This document shows, piece after piece, positions 48,449-61,289 of a DNA stretch of 64,000 nucleotides (the stretch's first letter is position 1; each line of letters opens with the position of its first letter). The stretch comes from Calonectria ilicicola (taxonomy: Eukaryota > Ascomycota > Sordariomycetes > Hypocreales > Nectriaceae). The DNA lies in the NCBI GenBank assembly GCA_020809705.1, contig CP085829.1, forward strand, positions 2,356,001 through 2,420,000, given 5' to 3'. A program made the translations under genes and the position numbers. The notes beneath the pieces are model-generated. The model saw only the letters and a program-made list of their open reading frames with translations. It was not told the DNA's origin and did no database searches.

Positions 48449-49497
48449 CGCCCTTGGGGTGGTCGGTTTAGTTTCGCTTAATGCGTGAGAGGGAGAGGAG
48501 AATGAATGAATTGCGTCTTTGGCTTTAATACCCTGGTCATGAAGGCACAGACTGAAGAGGCGATGCTGAGGTAATGATGACTCGATAATGTATGAAGGCG
48601 AGATCGGAGGGAAATTATAATACACGCCGCTGTTTAGGTTGCATATCATGTCATCCAGGGCTGTTTTCCATGTATGGGCGTTCAGGGGAGGGGCATGGTA
48701 AGCGAGGCGAGGCGAGGGATCAAGTTTGGGGCAGATTTTGCATTTACGGGCACGTTAGCCCAGGACGCGGAAAGACGGACATTTTCCGGGTTGCCTAGGG
48801 TAGGTTGCTTTCAATGAGTTAGATGTTAGAGGATCCTCCTACCTCAGTGTATGATACAACCTAATAATATGCAACGACTCAATTTTGCTTTGGAAAAGAG
48901 AATGTGCTGGTCGGGAAAGGAAAAGAGGAAGGGATATCTATGTCGAAATGATGTGATGTGAGTTCCGTGATAATTGAATGGGTAAACGGTCGAGTTGATG
49001 AATGCGACGTCGCTCGGGCCAGGTACCTCGCTACATGGGTCAACTAAACAGATGAGCCAGACAGACATACCAATATCAGAAACCATGATAAGCCAAATAA
49101 ATATTCAGATTTAAAAAAAAAAATCTCAAAATGAATAAATAAACAAGCAAATAACCAAGGCATTGGTTTATTTAACCTTAAGCTTCCCTATTTTAGTGAC
49201 GGCTTTTAATGTATTATTCGTAGCCCATGTTTTTGCTCCCGCAAGTACCCTTGACCGTTGGTAACCCCACCATGACGCTGTCGGCGTGAGCAAATCGCCT
49301 GCTTTGGCGGGGCAGTGCGGCCACCACCAACCCCGCCATGGTTTGGGCAACCACCACCATTGCACACATTTTTATGCGTCACCTCACTTCCCTTCTCTTC
49401 CCACCGACAAGAGTCATCGGCTTTTCATCACCCGACTCTGCTCCGGCTTCGTTTCCCGCCACTCACTGGCCAATTTGACTCATCTCGAATAGAGTCC
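48449..49497. other. Intergenic region KOG1/AspRS, ~1.05 kb
   Basis: KOG1 3' flank and AspRS promoter. An AT-rich stretch spans 49085-49220. No gene is supported. Confidence 0.55.
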
Positions 49498-49503
49498 TTA
49501 TAA
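49498..49503 (+). promoter_or_regulatory. TATA-like element of AspRS gene
   Basis: TTATAA about 95 nt before the AspRS ATG, followed by an ATG-free pyrimidine-rich leader that runs into CCACCATGG, a near-ideal start context. Confidence 0.4.
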
Positions 49504-49597
49504 GCGCACATTGTTTTGCTCATTCGTCCTCCTCCGCCGCTGCTAGGATCTTCGACAAATCCACTCTCCTACTTCTCCGCTCCAGAACTTTCCCACC

Positions 49598-51437
49598 ATG
49601 GCTGACGCTCCTACCGACGCCGCCGCCGCTCCCCCGGCCGAGAAAGCCCCCGCTGCTGCCCCCGCTGAGGGAGCCGCCGCCGAGGCTGGCGAGGCTGGCG
49701 AGGCCGGCCCATCTAAGAAGGCCCTGAAGAAGGCTGAGGCCAAGGCCAAGAAGGAAGCTGAAAAGGCTCGCCGCGCTGCCGAGCACCAGGCCAAGCAAGC
49801 TGCTGCTAAGGCCGCCGCTGGCAACACCGAAGACCTGGCCAAGGATAACTATGGCGACAACACCCACACCACCAAGATCAACTCTGAGCGAGTTCAGCTC
49901 AAGAACATTGGCGATGAGCACATTGGCAAGACCATCAAGGTCCGTGCCTGGATCCAGAATGCTCGTATGCAAGGAGCCAAGATGGCCTTTGTTGAGCTTC
50001 GCGAGGAGCGCAACTGGGCTATTCAGGGTGTCGTTGCTGCTAGTCCCGAGGGCAAGCCCGTCTCCAAGCAGATGGTCAAGTGGATCGGTGCTTTGAGAAT
50101 TGAGAGCTATGTCGTCGTCGAGGCCAAGGTCGAGAAGCCCCTCGAGCCTGTCAAGAGTGTCCGCGTTTCCAACTACGAGCTTCACATTACCAAGTGTTAC
50201 TGCATTGCCCCCGGTCCCGAAGTGCTGGGTATGGGTCTTGTTGTTGCCAACAAGGCCGTCACCAACTTTGACGACGAGGATGCTGGCGATGCCACCAAGG
50301 AGATCAAGGAAGGCGTCGAGAATCTATCCGTCGACAATGTTCCTTCTGCCAGCATGGCCACCCATCTCAACAACCCTGTTATGCACAAGCGTGCCCCGGT
50401 TCAACAGGCTATTGCCGATGTTCGTATGACTGTTCGCAAGCTCTTTTCCGAGTATCTCGATTCGCAAAACTTCGTTCAGTTCGAGGCCCCCTGTCTTATT
50501 GCCGCCGCCTCCGAGGGTGGTTCCAATGTCTTCGGCATGCCCTACTTCGATAAGCAAGCATACCTTGCGCAGTCCCCCCAGTTTTATAAGCAGATTGAGA
50601 TTGCTGGTGGTCGCAAGAAGGTTTACTGCATTGGCCCCGTGTTCCGAGCCGAGAACTCCAACACCCCAAGACACATGACTGAAGTATGTTTTTTTTTTTC
50701 ACAATTGATTCGGAGAATTAGGGGGGAAAACATAATCATCGTGGCTAACCTTTGAATAGTTTACTGGTCTCGATTTGGAAATGGAAATTGAGGATGACTA
50801 CCATGAGGTTCTTTACACACTGGAGGGTGTTCTTCTACACATCTTCCGTGGCCTCAAGGAGAGATGTGCTGAGCAGATTGAGCTCATCCGTGCCATTTAT
50901 CCCTCAGAGGAGTTCCTCCTCCCTGAGTCCGGCAAGGAGGTCCGGTTGACATTCGCTGAAGGCCAGGCTCTGCTCCGAGCTGAAGGACCCGAGGAGTACC
51001 GCAACGTTTCTGACGATGAGGATATGTCGACGCCCCAGGAGAAGGCGCTTGGCGCGCTGATCCGAGAAAAGTACAAGACTGACTTTTACGTGCTGGACAA
51101 GTTCCCTGAGAGCGCTCGACCATTCTACGCACTTGAGGACCCTGAGAACCCCAAGGTGACCAACTCATACGACTTCTTCATGCGGGGACAAGAGATTCTG
51201 TCCGGCGGTCAACGTATCCACGTGCCCGATGTGCTGGAAGCGCGGATCCGCAAGAAGGGTGTCGACCCCGCCAGCCCTGGCATCAAGGAGTACGTGGACA
51301 TTTTCCGCAGTGCGGGAGTTCCTCCTCACGGTGGTGGTGGTATCGGCCTCGACCGTGTTGTGGCTTGGTATCTGAACCTGCCAAGCGTTCACCTTACCAG
51401 CTACTACCCTCGTACACCCAAGAGGCTACTGCCTTAG
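49598..51437 (+). CDS. DPS1: Cytoplasmic aspartyl-tRNA synthetase
   Basis: Two exons: 49598-50683 and 50760-51437, with a 76-nt intron (GTATGT/ATAG, phase 0), giving 587 aa. It charges tRNA-Asp with aspartate in the cytosol. The Ala/Lys-rich N-terminal ~80 residues form a basic helix (KKALKKAEAKAKKEAEKARR) like the tRNA-binding appendix of yeast Dps1. The OB-fold anticodon domain follows (TIKVRAWIQNARMQGAKMAFVELR). The class II catalytic core has motif 2, FRAENSNTPRHMTE joined to FTGLDLEME across the intron, and motif 3, GGGIGLDRVVAWYL, near the C-terminus. The last residues (YPRTPKRLLP) match the eukaryotic AspRS end. The start context CCACCATGG and strongly biased codon use suggest high expression. 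Confidence 0.97.
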
Positions 51438-54400
51438 TGGGCTGAGACGGGAGGGAGAAAGAAAATAAGGAGGGCGTGTGTGGGCGTGGGTTCGCGTTTG
51501 TGGACTCGTTGGGGATGGAACTAAATGAAGGATTTTGGGCCAGAGAGCGAGACGCCGGGGTGGGAAGAAAAGATTTTTTGAGTTTGTACAATGGAAAATA
51601 GAAGAATCATCTACAGGAACCAATAAGACTAGGTAGAAGCACGTACATGATCCATTATAAGGCCGGACAGACGCCTCCAAAAGCCGGTGCATGTACTACG
51701 CTGATTCTAATGATGTTCTGTCAGATAGCGGCAGGATGGCGGGCGTTGAGGCTCAGCCAGGGAGCAGGGGCTTGCAGTGGTTATCGATACTGGAGTTTGA
51801 TCTACGGCACGCCGCTGGACGTGCGTGTGATCCCGTTCCGCAGGGACCCGGTGGAGGGATCCATTTGAGGAGGACCCTTTGTGACGACGCACATGTGAGA
51901 AGCCTCAAGAGAGGTTCAAGGTTCCATACAGGACCCCGGGAGAAAAACACCCTTGAGGGGGCTGCTGCAAGCCACAGTAAGGCAAAAGAGAGCTAGGGGT
52001 CGAAAGGATTCAAGGGGATGGGGGGGGGCTTTCCAAGAGTATGGCCCGTATGTGAAGGGGGATGCTGTTGGCCGGCAGTCGTCGTATGTAAGCGCGTCGG
52101 TAGTCGAGTGGGATGAATACCGGACGCCCGGTGGGGATTTACGGAAGCGGCTTGTCTCGGCGGCGCAACCGGGCCACGGCCGGCGAGCCAAGCGACGAGT
52201 GCCGGTGACAATGACAGGCAGCGAGGGAAGCAAATAGGCTTGGCAAGTGTCTCATGATGGGGCCAACGGCCGGTTGTACGCGGTGAAAGGCTGAACAGGA
52301 GGGGAAGGGGGCAGAAAACGAGGTTACACGTGAGAAGGACGGGCAGTAGGACAGGCGAGAGAGAGAGAGAGCTGCTACTCTAGAGGGAGGGCGACGGGGG
52401 CCTCGTTCCTGAGATTGTCCAAACTGCGTCATTTCGCCGAGATGGATGTCATCTGTGCGTCTGGCAGAGTTAGATGCAGAAAAAGCCGGTATGCTGCTTC
52501 TTCTCTAGGCTGCCTCGACACGAGACGTGGTGCTTCTCGGCCGGCTGTCTTGGCAGCCCAGCTTCAGTTGGCCGTCCCCTCGGGCACCGTTACACGGAAG
52601 CGGGGAACGAGGCCCAGCTGGGGGGACAGCGCAGCAGTAGCATCAACATCAGCAGCATCAGCAGCAGCACATCTGCCTGCCTGCCTGCCTGGCCCTCTGT
52701 TTCTTTGCCTCACGCCCGGCATAGCTGCATTGGTTCACCTTCCCATCTTTGCCTCCAACACCACCATCCCCTTCCCTTGTTCGGGGAGCGAACCATAGGG
52801 TCCGTGACGGGCAACCCCGTTTTGACTTTGTCCAGACCCCGTTGGGGATAGCTGGCACGCAGGGAAGTTATGTCGTGTTTGTAGGGCCAGAAGTCCTGCA
52901 GGGACCCTTGGGGGGGTATTTTTTTTTTCTGGGGGGGAAAAGAGGTCGTGAGGCTGAGCGAGCGGCCGACTGAGCAGAAGCGCGGATGGATCAAGGGGGG
53001 GGAGAGAGCTTGCCGATGACGGCCGAGTGGGGATAGATATGCGTCTTGGTTGAGTTTTTTTCCTCCTTCCAGTATACGCGCGAATAAATAAAATGAGATT
53101 GGCTTGGACGTTTCAGGAAGTTGAAGTGACAACACTTTGTAGACAGAACTTGGGGGGGCAAATGTGTAGGGGATGGAAGTGGAAGCGGTGGCATCGGTGA
53201 GATCGTATGTAGTAATTGTCGGGTTGTTTGCGTACCTTTCCCGTATTTGAATAGAGTATAAGTGAGCGGGGGGGCAGGTAAAGTCGAAAGATGGCTCTTC
53301 AATATCCCAACCGCCACAACACGTAGAATTAATTCTCTTCGATCCGTCCCCAAGCCTACTGCAAGAGCCCGGTGACACGAGTGACAGGCGAACATGAGTG
53401 ACGTCTAGCGGTTCTGCAGGCCAGCGAGGGCCGAGCGAGGCCCGGTAGTCAGAAGGATAGTGACATGGCACAACCACCCAAAACCGCACCAAAACGCGGA
53501 GGATGCACGTCCAAGAGCCAGGGGAGGGGATGGGGTAGGTCCATTGTCTGCGTTTGCTGGGTTCCTCTCTACCGGGTGTCCGAATACAGGCAGAATAAAC
53601 GAGATGGGGAACGGAAGAAGCCGATGCCATCAAAGCAGCAGTCCTGATATGGACATGGAGGATTCTCTTGCCCAGAGCTGGAGCTGCAAGCTGCGAGATC
53701 CACCAGCAAGCGGACGGAGAGGGATTCGCAGCGGGCGTGGAGGCACGTCAAAGGCTACCCTCGCACTCAAGGGATCCCAAAAAAGCAATCATTCCCATCT
53801 CATATCTTTCCGTCGACATGGGTACCCCCGATGCAGACGTCTGAATTGAATCTGGCTGGGGGTGTGGTCAAGCTGTAGTAGACACGATATGCAAAAAGAA
53901 TTTGGAATTGGAACGTCTGCTGGCTGTTCCCAAAGAAGGGACGGACAAGGGGACCAGGGGACCAAGTCACCACCAAGGGACCTGAGAGGAGGATCCATAT
54001 TGGCGTGCTGCTGCAGCTACAGATACTGGGCCTGATCCGTGCTAGGCGGCCTGGCATATGGCCGGCTTGGCACATGGCCATGGCTCCTAGCCGGCCGGGC
54101 GCCCAAAACGGACGACGAGCGATCGACATGATGTTATTTTCGGTAACGGGAGTCCCTGTCTGCGGTCGTCTTCCCCTGCCTTGATGCGGTGTAGTTGGCC
54201 CTGTGCCGCACGTGTACCTGAGCCATGGAGATGTCAATTCCTTCAGCGCTGTAGGCCCGGAAAAGAAAGTGCCCGTGACGGGAGACCCAAACGTTCCACA
54301 GCACAGTGCCCTTGCATGCAGGCGGATTACTAGGCATATGGGAGGGGGAGGGGTGTAATCAATCAGCATCTTGCATCTCTCACTCACACACTTCCTCGTT

Positions 54401-56808
54401 CCCTTATTTTTCTTCCTCAGCACCCAACACCAGGGTAGCGGGGCGGCCGTTGGGAAGACTGCTAGCTGACTTGAAATGATTGTCCTTGCAGGCTCAGGCT
54501 CGTGGCTAAAACCCGCCTCACCCGCCCGTTCTCCACTTTTCTTTTCCCACGACGCCTCAATGGGCTGGGCTAGGCTTGGGACCTTTTTGAGGTTGGTTGG
54601 TCATTACTGGTTCGTGACTTGTCTATTCGAGACTGTCGACCTTGATTCCTTCTCTTCTCCTCTCTTTTCTTGTCTTGCTTTTTTCTTCTTTTCTTTTTAT
54701 TCCAATAATGTTTCAAATGCCCCATTTTCTCACACAAAATTTATCAGCCAAGTTGACGTGTTACTCTATCCGGGTACCAGTCAGTCGGAGTTGTGAATCG
54801 TCACTCAGGACCTATCATTGGGGGAGACTAGCCGTTGTCCGTCAGCAAGCCCTCCGCGTATCCTTGTCTGCTACCCTGTCTCCATCCTTGCGTCATTCTC
54901 TTTTTTCCCTTCTTTATTTCCTGCCCTTTTGGATTGAAGACGGTGCAGACGATAGACGAGTGACAAGATTTGGAATTGTAGGCTTGGCTCAACTGGCGAT
55001 GCTGGGCGACGACTCTCGTTCTAAACGACCATGCTTGTCTCATTGGAGAATGAGGTTTTAAAGTTTCCATCCGTCCTCAGCCCAAAATAAAGGGAGCCGT
55101 TCCGTAGGGCATGTATGCTGTGTTAGTGGCGTGCGCTTTCCTGTCAGTCTTGGCGGGCTGAGGTGCTAGGCATCGTTCCCCGGCCGCTTGCGGGATGAAA
55201 GGGCCGAAAGGTCGTCACGTTTTTGAACCAAACCCATCTATGGCGTCTGCCTTATGAGCGGCGAAGTGGGTTGTGTGCTGTTTGGCGTATGCAAAGTGCC
55301 GTCTTTTTCCTATTAGCACGTGTATTCCGCCCCCAAATGCTGTACCATATTCCTTTTGATGGAAAAGTTCTACCTCGTTCCATAACCGAACTTATTTCTT
55401 TGGACACCAGATGGAGTGTGAAAATCCCCGTGCAATGCCCGTTTGAGGGAGGGGCGGGGTGACTCTGTGTGGCGGCTGTGCAAAAAAACTCAGCAACGCA
55501 ACACGGGTGCGTCTCCAAAACCATAGGTTCATTTGTTGATGGTGATGTGGACAGGTGAGGGGTGTGTGGTAGCCGCAGTTGTGCATCAGTCAGCTGCGTA
55601 CTTGTACAACAGGCATGGGGATGAAGGCTCGCCCGAGTTTTGAGGTCAAACGCTGTCGTGTCTCCATGTCGTATTGTGTCTCGCTCACGGCTCCCTCGCA
55701 AAATGTCACGTTGGCTCGGCCTTGTGCTGCCGAGATGCGATCTGAACCAAAATCCTTCGAGGGCGAGAGAGTAAGTGCATTGCATGAATCTATCCCAGCC
55801 ATTCTCAGCCCAGTCCAGGGTACTCCAGGATGCTCCAGGGTGCGAGGGTGCGGGACAAGCCAGTGCGTGCGTGTGTGCGTGCGCAAGGTCCCCCCACCAT
55901 CTGCACTGCAGCGCATTGCCGGGAAACGGAGAAATACATGAAGGGTCGCTCTTCGACCCCAGTTATGCCACAGATAGGCGAAGTGAGGCGAAGTGAGGCC
56001 TGTCCGGGAGGTGGAATGGTAAGGTACCATGCACGTGTGGTTGAGTTGGGCATGGTATGGGTTGGTATGGGTAGGTAATGGGGAGGTATGGGCAGGTAAG
56101 TATATTACACTTGGAAATTGAGGATGATATGAGACGTCTTCGCTTACGCCTGCCTGCATGTGCATCTCCCGGTTGGTTTGGTCCGGGCTCGGGTTGGGTT
56201 CCCAGTTGCTTGTTGCAAGTCTTGGCAAATGGCTTGGTCCCTAGCAATAAACATGACGACAAGGGTGGTTGAGGAAAATAGTCGATGGATGCTAGGGATA
56301 TGTGGATGCCACACTTTTGAGCCCATGGCTTGCTCGCCATCCCATCCCATCCCATCCATAATCCACAATCCATAACCCACATCCACATCCACGGGGTTGG
56401 GGATAGAGATGGGGGAGGGGAGGGGAGGGGGCGTGTACCTCCTGCAAACAGGGACCCCGTATTCCCAAATGTTGTTCATTTTGAATCCTTTTCTTCTCGA
56501 TTCACTCGAATTTGCCAGATCACCAGAAAACGCCTGGGCGAAGCCCCCGTTGAAACTCCAGTTTTAGCACCATGTCCCGTTACTAAGCTCTCTAGCTTGT
56601 CCACGTCTTTGGATAGAGTCGAAAGTGTATTCGTACCTATAATAGACCCGGTTCTTCCCCCCTTTGTTTGTTTGTTTGGGTCAAGACAAGGGAAAAAAAA
56701 CGTCACATCACATTCGTTTCGTCATTCTGCTGTACTCGAGCGTTCCCAGTCGCCACCGCCTCGTTCTTGTTGCACATGCAGACATTTCCTGCCGGGGAAC
56801 CGTTAATG
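51438..56808. other. Gene desert upstream of the bZIP gene, 5.4 kb
   Basis: This is the largest stretch without a supported gene. It contains CAG/GCCT-type simple repeats (52630-52692), a GA run (52358-52371), (CCCAT)n at 56338-56357 and TATGGG-type repeats near 56050-56100. The longest ORF (52710-53633, minus, 307 codons) has low-complexity, Pro/Ser-rich composition and no motif, and is not called. The stretch may hold distal regulatory DNA or a non-coding transcript. Confidence 0.45.
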
Positions 56809-57763
56809 CCCGTTACCCGTTACCCCTACCTCGCTACCTTGCCCAAGAGCCTCCTCCAAACAAACGCTCGGAACCCATCAGCCGAACCCGCCCCAAGTTA
56901 ACGCAAAGGGCCAACCATCCAACTACTTGGGCCCCTCCTTCGGCATACACCCGTCGACCAGAATTGCCCCCTTCGGCAGACTAGCCCGCCCAGAAGCGCC
57001 CACACGCACGCACCTGTTAGGGAGCCCCCAGTGCCCAGCGCCCAGTGCCCAGTGCTCAGTGTGATCAGTGTGTGCCCGGTGAGCCCAGTTGCTTGGCTGC
57101 ATTCCCTCACCCACGGTAGCCTCCCGCCGTCTCATCTCTCACGCTGTGCATAGCCTTTTCCCCCCAAATCCTCCACACCCTTGCCTCTAGCTTCCACGCG
57201 CGCACGCCCGCCCGCTCAACTTCACTACCGCTGCTCACTCACTGCTGGTTGCTGCTGCTGCTCGCCGTCCTGTACCCTTGCACCCTTCCCTCCCACCCCG
57301 TCTCCCCAATCATCCCCAGTCCCAGTCACTGTCGCAGCTTCCGTCCCAATCCCTAATCGCGCTTGCCTTGGAATACAATTACTTGACCTCTCTCGGTTGG
57401 CAACTGCGACCCCCCGTTCTCTCTTCCCTCACATCCACCCCACTCTCGCCCTCCCGTACCGTTGCCTCCTTCTTCTGTCTCCATCTCGCTGCCCTCGCCG
57501 GAGAGACTCTCACCATATCCACCTCACCTTGCCCGCTTTGCCGTCCATTATCCTCGTCATACAGAGTATACGGCTTCATTTCGTCGCGACAGTTGCCTTT
57601 TCCTGTTATTCCCGGAGGGTGCACTGCCTTCCCGTCTCGCCTCTCATTAGCCTCTCCTACCTTCCCGCTTCCTCCACTTGCCCTTACTTAATAAAGGCAC
57701 CACCATTTCCGGCTTCGCTCATCCAACACCTCTCCATCATCCCGACGTCCTTCGCTCTTCACC
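56809..57763 (+). promoter_or_regulatory. ATG-free, pyrimidine-rich putative long 5' leader of the bZIP gene
   Basis: From the ATG at 56806-56808 to the bZIP start at 57764 there is no ATG in any frame on the plus strand: 955 nt where about 15 would be expected from random sequence. From ~57120 the strand is strongly C/T-rich. Both features are what a long transcribed leader under selection against upstream starts would show. The transcription start is not identifiable by eye. Confidence 0.6.
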
Positions 57764-59065
57764 ATGGATTTCACCGGCCAATACAACTTCTCTGGCGCTC
57801 AGCCCTACCACCAGTTCATGCCTATCCCTCCCCTGACGCCTTCTCATTCGCACTCTGCCGGATCGGACGAGTTTACCACTTCCCCGCCCGTAAGTTGATG
57901 CCAAAAATCCCAGATCCCCCACTCCCAATGTGCAGCCCTGCCTTAGCGCTCCTTACCTGAGCATTACTCTATCATCCACGACCAGTCTACTGCTACAGCA
58001 CCCTCCGCCTTTGCACCCGCCCAGCTCTATAATAACTTACCGCCTCCTCCTCGTTCTTCGCTGATGCTTATTCTGCTTCTTTTTAGGAGAATTTTGACGC
58101 CTTGCCCCAAAATACCACTGACCAGTTCCCGGCCTTTGACTACGCCCAGGGCTTCAACGCCAATTCTCACCAGCCCACCAATGGCTTCCCAGGCCCCCCT
58201 ACGCCTCCTGGCCAAAACCTCTTTGGCGCTCAGCAGCAGCAGCGCCATGGAAGCGTTTCCAACACCATGATGCCCGCCAAGAGCGGCGATGGTCACTCGG
58301 AGGATGGTGCCATCGCCCGCGGAACCAGTGAAGACGACGACAATCTCACACCTGCTCAATCTCGACGCAAAGCTCAGAACCGTGCCGCGTACGTCTCCTC
58401 TCGCACCGCGACTTGTCGACACCCACATACATCCCTCTATCCAGCACATACCCACGTCGGATAGGACGGAAGTTGACTGGGCCTTGATCAAGTTCCAACC
58501 TCACAATCCCCGGTGATACTTGGATATCTTACTGACATCTTTCATTCACAGTCAGCGAGCCTTCCGTGAGAGAAAGGAGAAGCATGTTAAAGACCTTGAA
58601 GCAAAGCTTGCGGACCTGGAAGCTGCTCAACAACAAGCCTCAGTCGAGAACGAACGCCTCAAGCGAGACCTTCAGAAGATGTCTACCGAGAATGAAATCC
58701 TTCGAGCCACCTCCCAGATGGGTGGTATGCACAAGAACTCGATGTCCTCGGAGCCTGCCACCGGCGTCATGCGTTTTAATCCCACAGATTTCTACTCCAA
58801 TGTTTTGCAGAACCACACCAACAAGACTCCATCTCATCGTATTGTCACCTCGGATGATGGAGAACGTCTTTTAGCCGCCGGTGCGACCTGGGATTTCATT
58901 ATCAACCATGAACTTTTCAAGAAGGGCCTTGTCGATGTCGGTGACGTCAGTGATCGACTGAAACACTGCGCCCGTTGTGATGGTCAGGGCCCAGTCTTTT
59001 CAGAGCGCTCTATCATCTTAGCTATTGAGCAGAGCGTTGCCAGCGGCACAGATGACCTCCTATGA
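57764..59065 (+). CDS. Yap/Pap1-type bZIP transcription factor
   Basis: Three exons: 57764-57889, 58087-58388 and 58552-59065, giving 313 aa. The introns (197 and 163 nt) have GTAAGT/TTAG and GTACGT/ACAG ends; the second splits the basic region, joining QNRAA to QRAFRERKEKH. The NRAAQRAFRERK signature (N-x2-A-Q-x2-F-R) is specific to the Yap subfamily. The leucine zipper follows (VKDLEAKLADLEAA, VENERLKRDL). The N-terminus is Gln/Pro/Phe-rich (PIPPLTPSHSHS). The C-terminal block (ERLLAAGATWDFIINHELFKKG, LKHCARCDGQGPVFSERSI) is conserved in short fungal Yap-like factors. Only C282 and C285 are present, so it lacks the cysteine-rich domains of the redox sensor Yap1. It may be related to RsmA-type regulators; the target genes are unknown. 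Confidence 0.9.
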
Positions 59066-61289
59066 AGGGAGGTGTTGTTCAGGGCGAAGAAATTGAGCAG
59101 GATTTTACGGAGCTTTTTATGACTGATGTATCTCACGGCGAAGAAGGAACAGGATTGGATACCCCGCCCGTCGGGGCTACGGAGCGGCGTTGTGTTTTGG
59201 TTTTGGTTTTTGGTTTGATTCCATTGGACAACAGTCAAAAGCACTCTCATGTCCAAACCCAACTATTGGTTTCCAACTCAGACATCCAGGAACGGGTAGG
59301 ACCAACAGCATCTCTAGCAAGAACGGCCCGATCAAAGACAGTCGATGATAGCCGAGCATTCCGCACTGACCTCGAGATTCGAGGTAACATGACTAGTTAC
59401 AGTCAATCGCTCACCGCTCAGTTGCGTCGGCCGACCATGCATACCAAGCGCAGATGGCAAACAAGGGATAGACCAACACACCGGGGTCTCTTTCAAAAGA
59501 ACCGTCCCTGTTTTCTGCTTGTGTTTTCAAGCGGTTAACCTTGCCTCGTTAGTATGCTTTTGCCAGGGTCGTGGTTGTTTTCTTGGCTGGAGATGATAGT
59601 CGTTTATTCAAGGATTGAGCGAAGGCACAGCACTCATTTGTGCTGAATATTTATTTGCATAGTTTTTAGACTAGCGTGGTTTGGGTAGTTAGGAACAAAA
59701 TATGAATAAGACATGTTTACCCGATTAGCTACCCTGGGGTGCTCATATAATGAAGAATGCAGACCATCACCCGGCAAGTGCAGCTGGTGGATTGCCGCTG
59801 GCTAATTGATTAAGCATAACCTGTAAGAGAAAAATGGACGTAGATCTCCCGAGTAGGAACCAGCGAGGGGTAGCTAATATAGCTGCCATGACTATTTGTT
59901 TTAACAGTCTAAATTTAACTCAGGACATGGCTCAACTTTTAGTAACACAAAAATGGTAAAGTAAATTTTAATTAATATACTAAGATGTAAATAAAATTTA
60001 CAGATATCTGTATCTATATAGGCACAGTTTCGCAAGGCCAGACTTTCCTAGTCAGTTGTACGGAGGGCGACGAGAACGCTCATACGAGCCCTTTTTTTTT
60101 TAATTCACAAGGCCCTCTTGGTAGACTGTCTATTACCATACTTTTTATATTAGCAAAATTGAAATTTAAAAAAAAAAGATATAACACGCCTTTTGATGAT
60201 ATTACTAGTTTAGATGATTTCATATTCAACCTGCTCGTGTTCTTCTATTTCACTAGAACAATTAAATAAAAGCACGAGCAGTAATTCGGCTTGGATCAAA
60301 ATTTCTTGCATACCACCCACTTCGGCTCGCCCAGTAGGTGGGTAGCTAAAAACATGGCGCTCCAGCTGGTAGTTAAATCTGGGCCCAATCGCAAACAATA
60401 TACGAATATTGATCCAGATACGATATGTTACAACCCGAATCATTCAGCGATTGCTAATTGTTATTAGGTTTTGTATAAGAAGGGTTGCCCCGCATGAGCG
60501 ACGGTAACGAATACTGGATTTTGCAGACTACAAGCAATTCAGCAACCCGGGGAGCCGAATAAAACTGAAGAGGAGAAAAGAAACGACGCAACCTGCTTTG
60601 TATCATTCAAAGGAAGTATTGATCCTAAGCGACAGTGCAAATGCGCCGAAACCTGAGCTATTCCCACTGGCGCAGTCTCTGAATACATGGCCCCCCCAAC
60701 ACTCAAAATACATGGTACAAAATTAGTACATAGAGAACACAGCTTGATGCGCTCGAAATGTGAATGCAAGTAAGCCATGACGGGCCATGAAGATAATACA
60801 ACAAGGCAAAAAAAAAAAAAAAAAAAATAAGACAAAAGAGAATTACAACCCGCATGATCCACATGAAGAAACCCGGCCCAAGTGTACACATCTAAGTGAC
60901 CTATTGTTGACAAAACTACGCCTGAAACTCCCTCTAAAGCAATTCCTGAGGGCGAACCAAGCTGCCCTCTTTCCGGGCATTTTCCCTCCCCTCCTGCCCA
61001 CGCGCTCTATCTTGTTACACTAGATGGAACAATGCCAGAAAAATAAAAATAAAGGAGGCATGTTGCACCTTTTTCAAGTCGCCATGATGCCTCAAAATTC
61101 GACCCCTCCAAGCAAACTGCCAACTCCAAACAACATCTCCGTCCTTGTCTGAAGGACCTCTTTATGGATCTGACCCGAAATCAAGCCGAGAAAACCCAAC
61201 GCTTTTCTAGCAAGGATAAAATAATGTTTCTCTATTGGCTCCACCGATTTTGATCAACAGAAACTTCCCTGTTATTGGAAAACAGTATA
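59066..61289. other. Convergent intergenic region, 2.2 kb, AT-rich core
   Basis: It lies between the facing 3' ends of the bZIP gene and EPT1. Positions ~59640-60480 are strongly AT- and TpA-rich and carry the second copy of the 18-nt repeat. A run of 21 A lies at 60808-60828. No gene is supported. Confidence 0.55.
59859..59876 (+). repeat. 18-nt dispersed repeat, copy 2
   Basis: Identical to 19198-19215. The related words ATTAGCTACCC (59724-59734, inverted) and GGGTAGCTAA (60340-60349) lie nearby. Confidence 0.6.

Noticed and set aside
52710..53633. 307-codon minus-strand ORF in the gene desert
   Set aside because: Longest orphan ORF, but with scattered low-complexity Pro/Ser/Arg composition, no motif, no supporting splice or start context, and overlapping ORFs on other frames. 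Left uncalled; protein evidence would change this.
55252..56228. Overlapping 177- and 212-codon minus-strand ORFs
   Set aside because: No conserved motifs, composition follows local simple repeats, and overlapping ORFs on several frames are equally long.
57181..57960. 259-codon ORF across the bZIP leader
   Set aside because: It has no ATG at all before the bZIP start. It is open only because the pyrimidine-rich leader lacks stops in that frame.
59724..59878. 11-bp inverted repeat ATTAGCTACCC/GGGTAGCTAAT, possible small MITE
   Set aside because: Inverted pairs of this length within 200 bp are expected a few times by chance in 64 kb, and no target-site duplication was seen. Kept only as context for the 18-nt repeat.
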